A stretch of DNA of 64,000 bases from Brevundimonas basaltis (lineage in GTDB: Bacteria; Pseudomonadota; Alphaproteobacteria; Caulobacterales; Caulobacteraceae). Shown here one piece after another: positions 17,996-28,452 of this stretch. Where the stretch lies: the NCBI RefSeq assembly GCF_014202075.1, contig NZ_JACHFZ010000003.1, positions 1 through 64,000 on the forward strand, read 5' to 3'. A program made the translations under genes and the position numbers. The notes beneath the pieces are model-generated. The model was not told where the DNA came from. It saw only the letters and a list, made by a program, of their open reading frames with translations, and searched no databases. Position 1 is the stretch's first letter, and each line of letters begins with the position of its first letter.

Positions 17996-18460
17996 TCAGT
18001 CCCGTACGCGCCGGTGACGGCGCTCGAACGAGGCGAGCGGCTCCAGCGTAGATGCGCCGAAGACCTCTTCACCCGCTCCGACGCAACGAGCCGGAGGCGG
18101 GGGAGCGGCGAAGACGGAAGCGCCGGGAGCGTCTGCCGGAAAGCTGCCTCCGCCGAGTGCGACCTCGTCTCCGACCGCGACCCGGGTCCTTCCGTTGACC
18201 AGAACCAGGCGCCCGCCGGACGTCTCCACACGCGTGCCATAGGGCCAGATGACATATCGGCGGGGGCCGCCCGGCTGGGCGACGTAGAGGCAGCCGTCGT
18301 CGAGGATCACCGTTCCCGCCAGCAAAGGGGTCAGATGAATGTCGGGGCGCTCCCCGGCAGTTGGCAATGCCACGACGTCCCCGTTCTCAACGGACGCGGT
18401 CGCGCATCCCCAGAGGCCAAGGGCGGCAATCGTCAGACCGAAAGGCCGAATACCTGTCAT
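17996..18460 (-). CDS. Putative lipoprotein, unknown function
   Basis: 154 residues from the ATG at 18460, chosen because it puts the lipobox LWGC near residue 18; an upstream in-frame ATG at 18529 would bury the signal. The mature part is mostly beta-like, with repeated short Gly/Val segments (YVIWPYGTRVETSGGRLVLV, RTRVAVGDEVALGGG), suggestive of a small beta-barrel or OB-like domain. The stop abuts the convergent M61 gene. Family not recognised. Confidence 0.65.
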   Translation of the reverse strand: MTGIRPFGLTIAALGLWGCATASVENGDVVALPTAGERPDIHLTPLLAGTVILDDGCLYVAQPGGPRRYVIWPYGTRVETSGGRLVLVNGRTRVAVGDEVALGGGSFPADAPGASVFAAPPPPARCVGAGEEVFGASTLEPLASFERRHRRVRD

Positions 18461-18558
18461 CCTGCTCCAACTGCTTCGCGGATGACCGGTTGCAGGAGAC
18501 GCGACGCCTGCCGGGTGGGGCCAACGCATCCCGGGCGGCGGGTCTCAGGATCGACGCC

Positions 18559-18939
18559 CTACCAGCAGGCCCGCGGCTTCGGCGTCTTGCGCAGTTCGGT
18601 GGTCTGCGCCGCGCACTGGGCCGACGCCTCATCGGGCGTCAGCTTTTGCAGGTTCCAGCGCAGATCGCGCAATTCGGTGCGCAGGGCTTCCTCGTCCGCC
18701 GCTTTGCCCTGCTTCAGCTCGCAGGCGTGGATGTCGTATTTGAGCGTCGCCAGCTCCATGCAGGTGTTCGAGAGCGTGCCCATGATCAGCCGGGCCTTGG
18801 CCGCGGTCATCGGCAGGTCCGGCGACGGCGGTGCGGGCGGTCCCGGCGGCGGCGGCAGATCGCGCCCGGTCGCGAGATTGTCGCAGGCGGCGAGGCCCAG
18901 CGTCGCGGCGACGGCGATGACGACGATATTCGATCTCAT
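18559..18939 (-). CDS. Putative small lipoprotein, unknown function
   Basis: 126 residues. The start at 18939 is preceded by GGGAGGGG on the minus strand and gives a signal with lipobox LAAC. The mature part begins with a Pro-rich linker and then a helical stretch with three Cys residues (NTCMELATLKYDIHACELKQ, SAQCAAQ) that could form disulfides. It lies 98 bp upstream of the other lipoprotein on the same strand. Family not recognised. Confidence 0.7.
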   Translation of the reverse strand: MRSNIVVIAVAATLGLAACDNLATGRDLPPPPGPPAPPSPDLPMTAAKARLIMGTLSNTCMELATLKYDIHACELKQGKAADEEALRTELRDLRWNLQKLTPDEASAQCAAQTTELRKTPKPRACW

Positions 18940-19004
18940 GGAACCCCTCCCATTACCGACGTAGGGGGCCACAACCGGCGGCGGCTGTCCATGCCGCGCG
19001 CAAG

Positions 19005-19037
19005 CAAAACGGGCCGGGGATCGCTCCCCGGCCCGTT
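19005..19037 (-). terminator. Rho-independent terminator of rplJL
   Basis: On the minus strand, a 12-13 bp stem ACGGGCCGGGGA / TCCCCGGCCCGT with a 4-nt loop, followed by TTTTGC, about 60 bp after the rplL stop. Because of it, rpoBC is unlikely to be read from the rplJL promoter. Confidence 0.85.
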
Positions 19038-19096
19038 CGCAAAGTCAGTCGGATCGCCCTCAGGCAGCGCGAAGCGCGTGGGGCGAACCAAAAGGC

Positions 19097-19486
19097 TTAC
19101 TTGACCTGCACCTTGGCGCCGGCTTCCGTCAGCTTCTTGGCGATTTCGTCGGCGTTCTGCTTCGAGACGTTCTCGACGACGTTCTGCGGAGCGCCTTCGA
19201 CCAGGTCCTTGGCTTCCTTCAGGCCGAGGTCCGAACGGACGCCGCGGACTTCCTTGATGACGTTGATCTTCTTGTCGCCACCGTCCAGCAGGACGACGGT
19301 GAACTCGGTCTGCTCTTCAGCCGCTTCGGCCGGCGCACCGGCGCCGCCGCCGGCACCCGGCATGGCCATGGCGACCGGAGCAGCGGCGCTGACGCCCCAC
19401 TTTTCTTCCAGCAGCTTGGACAGTTCGGCGGCTTCCAGAACGGTCAGCTTCGACAGGTCTTCAACGATTTTGGCGAGATCGGCCAT
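19097..19486 (-). CDS. rplL: 50S ribosomal protein L7/L12
   Basis: Stalk protein that recruits translation GTPases. 129 residues: N-terminal dimerisation helices ([20 protein letters not shown]), an Ala/Gly/Pro hinge (about 40-55) and the conserved C-terminal domain ([33 protein letters not shown]). 66 bp downstream of rplJ and followed by a strong terminator. Confidence 0.97.
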   Translation of the reverse strand: MADLAKIVEDLSKLTVLEAAELSKLLEEKWGVSAAAPVAMAMPGAGGGAGAPAEAAEEQTEFTVVLLDGGDKKINVIKEVRGVRSDLGLKEAKDLVEGAPQNVVENVSKQNADEIAKKLTEAGAKVQVK

Positions 19487-19552
19487 GGGTAGGTTCCTTC
19501 GGAGGATTTGGGTTCAGAGAGAGGTTTGCAGAGATGAAAGTCGGCGGTCCGC

Positions 19553-20068
19553 TTACGCGGCGTCCTTGGTGGCGTAGGCGTTGAACACCCGGGCCAGTTG
19601 GCCGGCCGGAGCTTGCACGACGCCGGCGATCTTGGTCGCGGGAGCGTTGAGCAGGCCGAGCAGCGAGGCGCGGATCTGATCCAGCGACGGCAGTTTGGAG
19701 AGAGTCTCCACGCCTTTCGCGTCCAGAACCTTTTCACCCATGAAGCCGCCGAGGACGATGAACTTGTCATTCGCCTTGGCGTATTCGGCGGTGATCTTGG
19801 CGGCCGTCACCGCGTCGTCGGCGTAGGCGATGCCCACGGGACCCTTGAACAGGCCGTGGTAGTCGCTGCCTTCGTCGGCTTCGAGCGCCTTGAGCGCCAG
19901 GCGGTTCTTGACCACCTTGAACGTGCCGCCTTCCTTGCGGAGGCGTCCACGCAGGTCTTCCATGTCCGCAACGGTCAGACCCAGGTTGTGGGTCACGACC
20001 ACGGCGCCCGCGTCGGCGAAAACGCCCTTGAGCGTCTCGATCGACTCGGCTTTTTGTGCGCGGTCCAT
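19553..20068 (-). CDS. rplJ: 50S ribosomal protein L10
   Basis: Base of the L7/L12 stalk. 171 residues from MDRAQKAESIETLKGVFADA at 20068; longer in-frame starts (to 20350) would run through the leader and overlap the promoter. Contains VVVTHNLGLTVADMEDLRGRL and the Ala-rich C-terminal helix that binds L12 dimers. In other bacteria L10-L12 represses its own leader; the leader of roughly 265 nt here is long enough for that. rplK-rplA are not next to it: the upstream neighbour is a plus-strand regulator. Confidence 0.97.
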   Translation of the reverse strand: MDRAQKAESIETLKGVFADAGAVVVTHNLGLTVADMEDLRGRLRKEGGTFKVVKNRLALKALEADEGSDYHGLFKGPVGIAYADDAVTAAKITAEYAKANDKFIVLGGFMGEKVLDAKGVETLSKLPSLDQIRASLLGLLNAPATKIAGVVQAPAGQLARVFNAYATKDAA

Positions 20069-20517
20069 TGCGGTCTCCAGTCTGGTATTCGCCGCCGGGC
20101 TTATTCCCGACGACGGATTGGCCAAGGCGCGCCGCGTCGCCGCGATGCGTTCAGGCCGGTCGTATTGTCCGAAGGAAGCTCGAACCCCGACGTCCGGATA
20201 CCGGAGCGTCTGGCGTCGTCCGCATCCCCATCTCCCCACGGCGCCAGAGGGCTCTCTGGCATTTACGGTGTGGGTGGCCCCCACGCCCCGAAGTTCTCGG
20301 ACAGGACCGCCGCTGCCGAAGCTGCGACGGAGAAGGCGCGCTCTATACACGGAACCGGCGGGGATTCAAGCGTCGATGCCCCGAGCGCCCGTTAACCCTG
20401 CGCTCACCCTGCCCTCCAACCCGATCTTCACCTTATCGGGCCTAGAAACGTCCCGGAATGAGCCAGTCCCGACAAACGAGGGCCGGCCCCGGACGTGATG
20501 ATGAAGGGCGACCGAAA
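20069..20517. other. Divergent intergenic region, rplJL leader
   Basis: About 450 bp. It holds the rplJL promoter (20342-20369, minus) and a leader of roughly 265 nt probably used for L10 autoregulation. On the plus side it must hold the promoter of the sigma-54 activator gene. No further gene was recognised. Confidence 0.55.
20342..20369 (-). promoter_or_regulatory. Sigma-70-type promoter of rplJL
   Basis: Minus-strand TTGAAT, 16 bp, TATAGA. Predicted transcription start near 20335. Sequence match only. Confidence 0.55.
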
Positions 20518-22011
<1,494 letters not shown>

Positions 22012-22189
22012 GCCTTCGGAGCCACGCCTCAAGAAAACCCGACGATCACGCCGAGAGTTCACTGGAGGTCCAGGCGACCGGCGTGCGAAACGCTTTGAGC
22101 CGCAACTTCCGGTTTCGCCGGTGAAACACGACGGAAATGCTGGAGCGGCACGTTGAACGCGTTGTCCCTCCCCCGTTCTGGAACGTCGT

Positions 22190-24964
22190 ATGCTTCTCGT
22201 GACCACCGCCCTGTCCGGCCTGATGGCCGGCGCGATCCAGACAGCGCCGGCTCCGGCCTCTCCTGCCGCGCGTCGGGAGGCGCCGCCGCAGCAGCAGCCC
22301 GAGCCGCGACCAGCGGCCTCGCAGGATCCGGAACCCGCCACTCCGGCCCTTTCGGAGGAGGAGCGAGCCAACGCCGTCGACCTGGGCACCGTCGACGTGT
22401 CGACCACGCGGCCGCGCGGCAGCGTCGACAGCGACATCCCGCCGGACGTGACCCTGACCGCCGAAGATATTCAGTCCTACGGCGCGTCCAGCATTTCCGA
22501 ACTGCTGACCTACCTGGAACCGCTCACCCGCAGTTCACGGGGATCGGGCGGGCAGCCGGTCATGCTGGTCAACGGCCGGCGCATCTCGGGCTTCCGGGAG
22601 ATCGCCGGGATCCCGCCCGAGGCGATCGAGCGGGTCGACATCCTTCCGGAGGAAGTGGCGCTCGAATACGGATACCGCGCCGACCAGCGCGTAGTGAACT
22701 TCGTGCTCAAGGCCAATTTCCGTTCGATCACGGCCCAGGTCGAAGGCCGCGTGCCCACCGCCGGCGGTCGCACCGTTAACGAGCTTGAGACCAATCTCCT
22801 GCGCATCTCCGGCGCCCAACGCTGGTCGATGGAGCTGGAATACGAACGCGCCACGCCGCTGTTCGAGAGCGAGCGCGACCTGATCCGCGACCCGGGGTCC
22901 ACACCCTACGACCTGACCGGCAACATTTCGGGCCTGCCTTTCGGCGACGAGATCGATCCGGCGCTGTCGGGCCAGGTGGGCGAGGTCGCGACCGTGGCCC
23001 CGGTCCCGACCGCCGGCTTCACCCTGAACGATTTCGCGGCGGCCTATGGCGATCCGCGCACGGGTGATCTGGGCGCCTACCGCACCCTGATGTCCGCAAC
23101 CGAGCGGGCCGAGGTCAGCGGTACGATCAAGACCGATCTCAACAGCGAGACCGCGGTGACCTTCAGCGCCAGCCTGAGGGACGAAAGCAACCGCAGCTTC
23201 AACGGCCTGCCGGGAGTGACGCTGACCCTGCCGGACGGGAATCCCTTCTCGCCCTTCGCCGAAGACGTGCTGGTCTACCGTTATCTGGACGACGCCGCGG
23301 CCCTCGGTCGCCAGACGGACACCCTGACCAGCGAGGCCGGCTTCCTGCTGGACGGCTTCCTCGGCGAGGACTGGCGCTGGACCTTCAATGGCGAGTTCAC
23401 GCGCAACGAGACCGACACCGTCACCGGTCGAGGCTACGGCGCGGCCCCCTTCCAGACTCGCCTCGACAGCGGCGACGCGACCGCCAATCCGTTCGGCGCG
23501 CTGGCTCCGGTCGACTTCACGGTCGTCGCCAATGATACCGCCCGCTCCGTGTCCCAGCGGATCGACACCGAGTTCGTGTTGACCGGCGACCTCTGGGAGC
23601 TCCCCGCCGGCGGGGTCTCGACGACGTTCAAGGTCGGGGCCGACACCCTGTCCCTCGACTCGGCCAGCACGCGCGGCGGCGTCACCACCGAGCGCAAGCA
23701 GTCGCGCGACCGCCTCAGCGGTCTGACCAATGTGACCCTGCCGGTCGCCAGCCGCCGCACCGGGGTTTTGCCCGCGCTCGGCGATCTGTCGGTCAGCCTC
23801 AACGCCGGTTTCGAGGACCTGTCCGACTTCGGCGGCCTGTCAATCCTCGGCGCGACGGTGAACTGGTCCCCGATCGAGAAGCTGTCCTTCCTCGCCAGCT
23901 TCACCGACGAGGAAGGATCCCCGAGCATCAGCCAGCTCAATAATCCGGTCATTGCGACGCCGAACGTCCCGGTGTTCGACTTCGCCGCCGGCCCCAATGG
24001 CGAAACCGTGCAGATCACGCGGATCGAGGGCGGCAACCCCAACCTCGATCCCGAGACCCGGCGGGTCTGGAAGGCCGGGATCACCCTGCAGCCGTTCACC
24101 GACGAGAACCTGAGGATCAATTCGACCTGGACCCGCACGTCGATCGAGGATTCGATCAACAGCTTCCCGACCATCACCTCCGAGCTGGAAGCCGCCCTGC
24201 CCGCCCGCTTCACGCGTGACCCGGCCGGCAATCTGATCTCGATCGACGCCACGCCCCTGAACTTCGCCCGGGCCGAACGCGAGGACATCCGCACCGGCTT
24301 CAACTTCTCGAAGGCGTTCGGAACCCCGACGCCGCGAGCGGCGCCCGGGGCCGCGCAGGGCGGGCCGGTGGTCGTGCGCGGCCCGGGCGGAGGCGATGGT
24401 CCCCGGGGGGAGCGCCGGGAGGGCGGCGGCGGGCCAGTCATGCGCGCGATCGGAGGCGGCCGGGGCGGCGGCATGCAGCCGGGTCAGGGCCGCTACATGA
24501 TCTCGATCTACCATACCTACCGCCTCCAGGATGAGATCCTGATCGCCGACGGCATCCCGGTCCTCGACCTGCTGGACGGCGCCGCCACCTCCGGACGCGG
24601 CGGCAGCCCGCGTCACGAGCTTCAGGGCCAGGTGGGCGTGTTCAAGGACGGGATGGGCGCCTTCCTGCGGGCCAACTGGACGGACGACACCCGTGTCGAC
24701 GGCGGAACCGGGCCGGACCTGAATTTCTCGGGCCGGACCACGGTCAACCTGAACATGTTCATGGATCTCGGGGCGCGGACTTCCTGGGTCGAGCGCTATT
24801 CGTGGCTGAAGGGCGCGCGGGTGCAGCTGGGCATCAACAATCTGTTCGACAGCCGCACCGAGGTGACCAGCAGCGCCGGCGACACGCCGCTGACCTACCA
24901 GCCGGACTACCTCGACCCCGAGGGTCGCAGCATCAGCCTGTCGTTGCGCAAGATCCTGTTCTGA
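22190..24964 (+). CDS. TonB-dependent receptor
   Basis: 924-residue outer-membrane beta-barrel for TonB-driven uptake; substrate unknown. A short N-terminal signal-like segment is followed by a Pro/Gln/Ala-rich stretch (20-60), then a plug domain (about 75-180) with QPVMLVNGRRISGFREIAGI and PEAIERVDILPEEVALEYGY, a barrel with TonB-receptor phrases (INNLFDSRTEV, GGNPNLDPETRRVWKAGI), and a terminal aromatic residue (SLSLRKILF). A Gly/Pro/Arg-rich insertion at about 710-765 is unusual for a barrel. The signal peptide is weak by eye, so a different start is possible. Confidence 0.88.
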   Translation: MLLVTTALSGLMAGAIQTAPAPASPAARREAPPQQQPEPRPAASQDPEPATPALSEEERANAVDLGTVDVSTTRPRGSVDSDIPPDVTLTAEDIQSYGASSISELLTYLEPLTRSSRGSGGQPVMLVNGRRISGFREIAGIPPEAIERVDILPEEVALEYGYRADQRVVNFVLKANFRSITAQVEGRVPTAGGRTVNELETNLLRISGAQRWSMELEYERATPLFESERDLIRDPGSTPYDLTGNISGLPFGDEIDPALSGQVGEVATVAPVPTAGFTLNDFAAAYGDPRTGDLGAYRTLMSATERAEVSGTIKTDLNSETAVTFSASLRDESNRSFNGLPGVTLTLPDGNPFSPFAEDVLVYRYLDDAAALGRQTDTLTSEAGFLLDGFLGEDWRWTFNGEFTRNETDTVTGRGYGAAPFQTRLDSGDATANPFGALAPVDFTVVANDTARSVSQRIDTEFVLTGDLWELPAGGVSTTFKVGADTLSLDSASTRGGVTTERKQSRDRLSGLTNVTLPVASRRTGVLPALGDLSVSLNAGFEDLSDFGGLSILGATVNWSPIEKLSFLASFTDEEGSPSISQLNNPVIATPNVPVFDFAAGPNGETVQITRIEGGNPNLDPETRRVWKAGITLQPFTDENLRINSTWTRTSIEDSINSFPTITSELEAALPARFTRDPAGNLISIDATPLNFARAEREDIRTGFNFSKAFGTPTPRAAPGAAQGGPVVVRGPGGGDGPRGERREGGGGPVMRAIGGGRGGGMQPGQGRYMISIYHTYRLQDEILIADGIPVLDLLDGAATSGRGGSPRHELQGQVGVFKDGMGAFLRANWTDDTRVDGGTGPDLNFSGRTTVNLNMFMDLGARTSWVERYSWLKGARVQLGINNLFDSRTEVTSSAGDTPLTYQPDYLDPEGRSISLSLRKILF

Positions 24965-25324
24965 TTAATCGTCCGAGGGCTTGGGGACCTTGCGCCCCCA
25001 GCGCCGCTTCGGCTCTTCGCCCCTGGCCTTGGCCGTGATTTCCTTGAGCTTGCGCCCCTGCATCGACGACAGGGCCTGACCCGGGGCGCCCAGTTCGGGG
25101 TCGCCGAAGGCGCGACCGTGGGTCTTCACCCGATCGGACACGGAATCGAGGAACTCGCCTTCCCATTCGGACAGGGAGACCCCGGCCTTGTCGGCGGCTC
25201 GTTTGGCGCGCCTGAGGGCGTTGAGGGCCGCGCGCTGGGCAGCCTTGCGTTCGGCCTCGAACGGAGAGGGCGGCTTCTTCGAACCGCCTTTTCCACCGCC
25301 AAAGCCGGTTCGCTTCAGGGTCAG
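24965..25324 (-). CDS. Conserved small basic protein downstream of gapR, CTG start
   Basis: 119 residues, highly basic (TLKRTGFGGGKGGSKKPPSP... ending PKPSDD). The frame is open through to the gapR stop, and the only plausible start is CTG at 25324, overlapping the gapR TGA as CTGA, like the common ATGA coupling. No ATG, GTG or TTG occurs in frame until the last half of the protein. Central helical part rich in Ala/Arg/Lys, then LSEWEGEFLDSVSDRVKTHG. Likely translated by coupling to gapR; function unknown. Confidence 0.6.
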   Translation of the reverse strand: MTLKRTGFGGGKGGSKKPPSPFEAERKAAQRAALNALRRAKRAADKAGVSLSEWEGEFLDSVSDRVKTHGRAFGDPELGAPGQALSSMQGRKLKEITAKARGEEPKRRWGRKVPKPSDD

Positions 25325-25596
25325 ATCTCGCCGAGGGCGGACATGTAGAGGTCGAGGATCGCCTCCTCCTCCTGCCGCTTGGCCTTGTCCTGCTTGCGGA
25401 TGCGGATGACCTTGCGCAGCACCTTGACGTCGTAGCCCTCGCCCTTGGCCTCGGCGAAGACCTCCTTCATGTCGGCCATCACCGCCTGCTTGTCCTCTTC
25501 CAGCCGCTCCAGCCGCTCGATGATGGTGCGCAGCCGGCCCTGGGCGGACGAGGTCAGGACGTCGGGGGACGAGTCGAAGGCGGCGTCATCAGCCAT
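25321..25596 (-). CDS. gapR: GapR-family nucleoid-associated protein (DUF2312/UPF0335)
   Basis: 91 residues. Contains the family signature GRLRTIIERLERLEEDKQ...EVFAEAKGEGYDVKVLRKVIRIRKQD...RQEEEAILDLYMSALG. In Caulobacter, GapR is an essential DNA-binding protein that recognises overtwisted DNA ahead of replication and transcription complexes. The first half is a coiled coil. The gene overlaps the downstream basic-protein gene by 4 bp. Some alphaproteobacteria carry several DUF2312 paralogues, so orthology to GapR proper is likely but not proven. Confidence 0.85.
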   Translation of the reverse strand: MADDAAFDSSPDVLTSSAQGRLRTIIERLERLEEDKQAVMADMKEVFAEAKGEGYDVKVLRKVIRIRKQDKAKRQEEEAILDLYMSALGEI

Positions 25597-25663
25597 GGGA
25601 AAGAACTCCGGAAAGACAGGTTGACGCTAACCACGTCGCACGGCCCGACTCAACGACGGGCGC

Positions 25664-25691
25664 GAAAAAGGCTGCGGACAAGTCCGCAGCC
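25664..25691 (-). terminator. Rho-independent terminator of rpmJ
   Basis: Minus-strand stem GGCTGCGGAC / GTCCGCAGCC with a 2-nt gap in the loop, followed by TTTTTCGC, 40 bp after the rpmJ stop. Confidence 0.85.
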
Positions 25692-25730
25692 TCGAAACTT
25701 TCGGCCGCGCCGGAACCGGCGCGAAGGCGC

Positions 25731-25856
25731 TTAGCCCTGTTTGGCCTTGAAGCGCGGGTCGGTCTTGTTGATCACATAGACCACGCCCTTGCGGCGCACG
25801 ACCTTGCAGTCGCGGTGGCGACCCTTGAGCGACTTGAGCGAGCTGCGGACCTTCAT
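25731..25856 (-). CDS. rpmJ: 50S ribosomal protein L36
   Basis: 41 residues, [20 protein letters not shown]...[18 protein letters not shown], the Cys-poor (C-minus) alphaproteobacterial form. The start is fixed by family length; the frame runs further upstream through the leader without similarity. It has its own promoter, leader hairpin and terminator, so it is a monocistronic unit. Confidence 0.96.
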   Translation of the reverse strand: MKVRSSLKSLKGRHRDCKVVRRKGVVYVINKTDPRFKAKQG

Positions 25857-25927
25857 GGTCGTAATCCTTGGAGCGCTACCCTTCGCCACGCGGCGGCTCA
25901 GTGCTTGAGCGCGTCTCGAGGCGAAGC

Positions 25928-25959
25928 CAAACAGAAAAGCCGCGAGGCGGACCTGCGGC
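25928..25959 (-). promoter_or_regulatory. Terminator-like hairpin in rpmJ leader
   Basis: GCCGC (25939-25943) and GCGGC (25955-25959) with AGG/CCT extending the stem past a bulge; on the minus strand TTTTCTGTTTG (25938-25928) follows at once. It begins only about 5-10 nt after the predicted transcription start. It matches the hairpin-plus-TTTTCTGTTTG arrangement of the rpsL leader. Confidence 0.5.
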
Positions 25960-25968
25960 GGAGCGGTG

Positions 25969-25997
25969 CGTATAGAGAGGCTTGTGCGGCGCGTCAA
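25969..25997 (-). promoter_or_regulatory. Sigma-70-type promoter of rpmJ
   Basis: Minus-strand TTGACG, 17 bp, TATACG. Strong match to the alphaproteobacterial housekeeping consensus. Confidence 0.7.
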
Positions 25998-26293
25998 CCA
26001 GAGAGACAGGGGTTTTCGCCGGCGAGAGACGGAGGCCTGGCCGCCGGGTCGGACAGAGGATCCTCGGGGTTGCTGGCCCGACGCGTCGCCCTCCGCCACC
26101 GGGCCATACTCTGTCTCAAAGAGGCCGGCCCCGTGCGCCCGGACCGGTTACAGCGTCGTCGAGAACGAGGGTTAGGGACCCCGAACGGGGAATTCACGGC
26201 AACGCTTTCTCCATCCGGGCGCTGTAGGCGTCGCGCCAGACTCGCGGACTTGTTATGAGGGCCCGGGGCGCCCGGGAGACTAGCTTGCAGATC

Positions 26294-27571
26294 ATGCGTT
26301 TCAGCCTTCGCCTCATCCTCGTCGGAACGGTCGCCGCCTGCGCGCCCATGTTGCCCGACCCGCCGCCCGCGGCGCCTCCGACGCCGGCGCCTGTCCAGCC
26401 GGAGCCGGCTCCCGCCACGCCCCCCGCGCCCGCCCCTGCCGCGCCCGCCGTGGACCAGGCCGGGTTCGACGGCTGGAAGCAGGGCTTCCTCGCGCGTCAC
26501 GGCGGGTCTCGCCGGGCGGCCTACGAGCGGGAACTGGCCGGGCTGGAGCCCGACCCCGCGGTGATCCGACTCGACAGAAACCAGCCCGAGTTCAGCCGCC
26601 CCGCCGGAGCCTACATCCAAAACGCCGTCACCGCGACGCGGATCGCCCAGGCCCGCCAGCGCACCGATCGGGCGCCGTGGTCCGTGGTGCAACGCTACGG
26701 CGTGCCGTCGGAAATTCTCGTCGCCGTCTGGGCCCAGGAGTCGGCCTTCGGTCAGGTGCAGGGCGATTTCGACGTGATCCGGTCGTTGGCGACGCTGGCG
26801 TATGATGGCCGCCGCCGGGACTGGGCCGAAGCCCAGCTGAAGGACGCTTTGGATATCGTCGTCGACGGCCGGCGTTCCCGCGCGGGGCTGAAGGGCAGCT
26901 GGGCCGGGGCCATGGGCCAGACCCAGTTTATGCCGGACAACTATCTGCGTCTCGGCGTCGACCAGAACGGGGACGGCAAGGTCGACATCTGGGGCTCGGA
27001 CGCCGACGCCCTCGCCTCGGCCGCCAACCTGTTGGCCCAGGCCGGCTGGAAGCGCGGTCAGACGTGGGGCTACGAGGTCCGCCTGCCGTCCAATTTCGAC
27101 TATTCCGAAGCCGAGGGGCCGCGCCATCCCTGGGCGTACTGGGCGGCGAAGGGCGTGACCCTGGCGCACGGCGGCGCGCCGAACGCCGCGGAAGCGCGCG
27201 AGGAGGCGACCATCCTGCTGCCGCAGGGCGCCCGCGGCCCCGCCTTCCTCGCCCTGCCCAATCACTATGTCATCCGCCGCTACAACAACTCTGTCAGCTA
27301 TGCGCTGGCCATCGGCCTGACCGCGGACGGCATCCAGGGCCGGCCGGGGTTGGTCGGGACCTGGCCGGACGACGGCCCGCTGTCACGCGACCAGCGCGTC
27401 GGGGCGCAGCGCGCGCTGACGGTCATGGGCTTCGACACCCAGGGGGTCGACGGGGTCATCGGCGCCAATACGCGGGCCGCCCTGCGCCGCTGGCAGATCG
27501 CCAACGGACGACTGGCGGACGGCTATCTCACCGCCGAGCTCGCCGACGAGCTGATTCGTCGGGCGGGTTAG
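26294..27571 (+). CDS. MltB-type lytic murein transglycosylase, lipoprotein
   Basis: 425 residues. Cleaves peptidoglycan glycan strands with 1,6-anhydro product formation. Signal with lipobox VAAC (Cys near 16), a Pro/Ala-rich linker, then the SLT_3/MltB domain: [20 protein letters not shown] (with the catalytic Glu) and [18 protein letters not shown]. The C-terminal 60 residues form a peptidoglycan-binding domain ([20 protein letters not shown]). Its 3' end overlaps the convergent flaF by 4 bp. Confidence 0.92.
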   Translation: MRFSLRLILVGTVAACAPMLPDPPPAAPPTPAPVQPEPAPATPPAPAPAAPAVDQAGFDGWKQGFLARHGGSRRAAYERELAGLEPDPAVIRLDRNQPEFSRPAGAYIQNAVTATRIAQARQRTDRAPWSVVQRYGVPSEILVAVWAQESAFGQVQGDFDVIRSLATLAYDGRRRDWAEAQLKDALDIVVDGRRSRAGLKGSWAGAMGQTQFMPDNYLRLGVDQNGDGKVDIWGSDADALASAANLLAQAGWKRGQTWGYEVRLPSNFDYSEAEGPRHPWAYWAAKGVTLAHGGAPNAAEAREEATILLPQGARGPAFLALPNHYVIRRYNNSVSYALAIGLTADGIQGRPGLVGTWPDDGPLSRDQRVGAQRALTVMGFDTQGVDGVIGANTRAALRRWQIANGRLADGYLTAELADELIRRAG

Positions 27572-27942
27572 GCGGCCTCGGCCGCGCCCGACCCGGGGCC
27601 GGCCAGCCCCTGCATGACCATCTTGTTGATGTCGATCAGGGCCTCGAAGTCGTCCTCGCCGCGCATCACCGCCGACGAGTGTTTGCTGACGAACAGGCTG
27701 ATCGAGATGATCTGGGCCCGAAGCGACTTGTCCATGGCGTTGTCCGGGCTGGCGCAGTCGGTGGCCAGGGTCGACCACAGGCGACGATTCCAGTCGAGGG
27801 CGTCGATGCGCGTAGCGACGTCGGTCACATCCACCGTCGAGGCGTGCATCAGCGCCCGGGTGACCTGCCCGAACAGCCGATACTCCATCTCGCGCGGGTT
27901 TTCAGCTCGCGTCGCCGCGGTCTTGTACGCCTGAAGCGACAT
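27568..27942 (-). CDS. flaF: Flagellin synthesis regulator FlaF
   Basis: 124 residues ([20 protein letters not shown]...). Alphaproteobacterial activator of flagellin translation that acts opposite FlbT and, in Caulobacter, binds flagellin as a secretion chaperone. Family phrases WSTLATDC and [16 protein letters not shown] are present. It overlaps the 3' end of flbT by 41 bp in another frame, so the pair is translationally coupled. The flagellin genes themselves are not in this window. Confidence 0.93.
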   Translation of the reverse strand: MSLQAYKTAATRAENPREMEYRLFGQVTRALMHASTVDVTDVATRIDALDWNRRLWSTLATDCASPDNAMDKSLRAQIISISLFVSKHSSAVMRGEDDFEALIDINKMVMQGLAGPGSGAAEAA

Positions 27943-28324
27943 TCGCCAGACCTTCCTCGTAATCCACCAGTTTCCGGGCCGCCATCAGCGCCTTGTAGTA
28001 TTCGCGCGACATCACATGCCGCGACGCCGCCACGCAGTCCGCCAGCACCTGCGGATTGCGTGTCGCGCCCATGAACTCGGTCAGCCGCATCGCAAACTCG
28101 TCATAGACCTTCGGCGCCGCGCTTTCGTCGAGGTACATCATCATCACGGGGAAGTAGACTCGCTTCGCCGGGCTGGTGACGTCCTCTGGCTGCATGATGT
28201 CCTTCTCGCGCAGCACGCTGGCCTTGTTCTGCAGGATCAGCACGCCACGGCGGTCGCCGTTCTGGACGACGGCTCCATTGAGAACGAATTTCTCGCCGGG
28301 CTTGAGCGACAGCTTCAGCGGCAT
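27902..28324 (-). CDS. flbT: Flagellin mRNA repressor FlbT
   Basis: 140 residues ([20 protein letters not shown]...). Post-transcriptional regulator that destabilises flagellin mRNA at its 5' leader. The conserved core with [20 protein letters not shown] and the C-terminal [18 protein letters not shown] is present. Divergent from the FlbA-like gene across 128 bp, where a TTAATCAT sequence near 28395 resembles a CtrA half-site (weak). Confidence 0.93.
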   Translation of the reverse strand: MPLKLSLKPGEKFVLNGAVVQNGDRRGVLILQNKASVLREKDIMQPEDVTSPAKRVYFPVMMMYLDESAAPKVYDEFAMRLTEFMGATRNPQVLADCVAASRHVMSREYYKALMAARKLVDYEEGLANVASGVQDRGDAS

Positions 28325-28452
28325 TCGGGGCGTCTCCTCACAGGCGCACGGCGACGTTAGGAAGCCGGGAACGAACGCAGGCTAAAGAGTCGTGGTTAAT
28401 CATCCCTTGTGATCCGGTGTCCATCATCGCCGGATAACCGCAGGATCACCGC

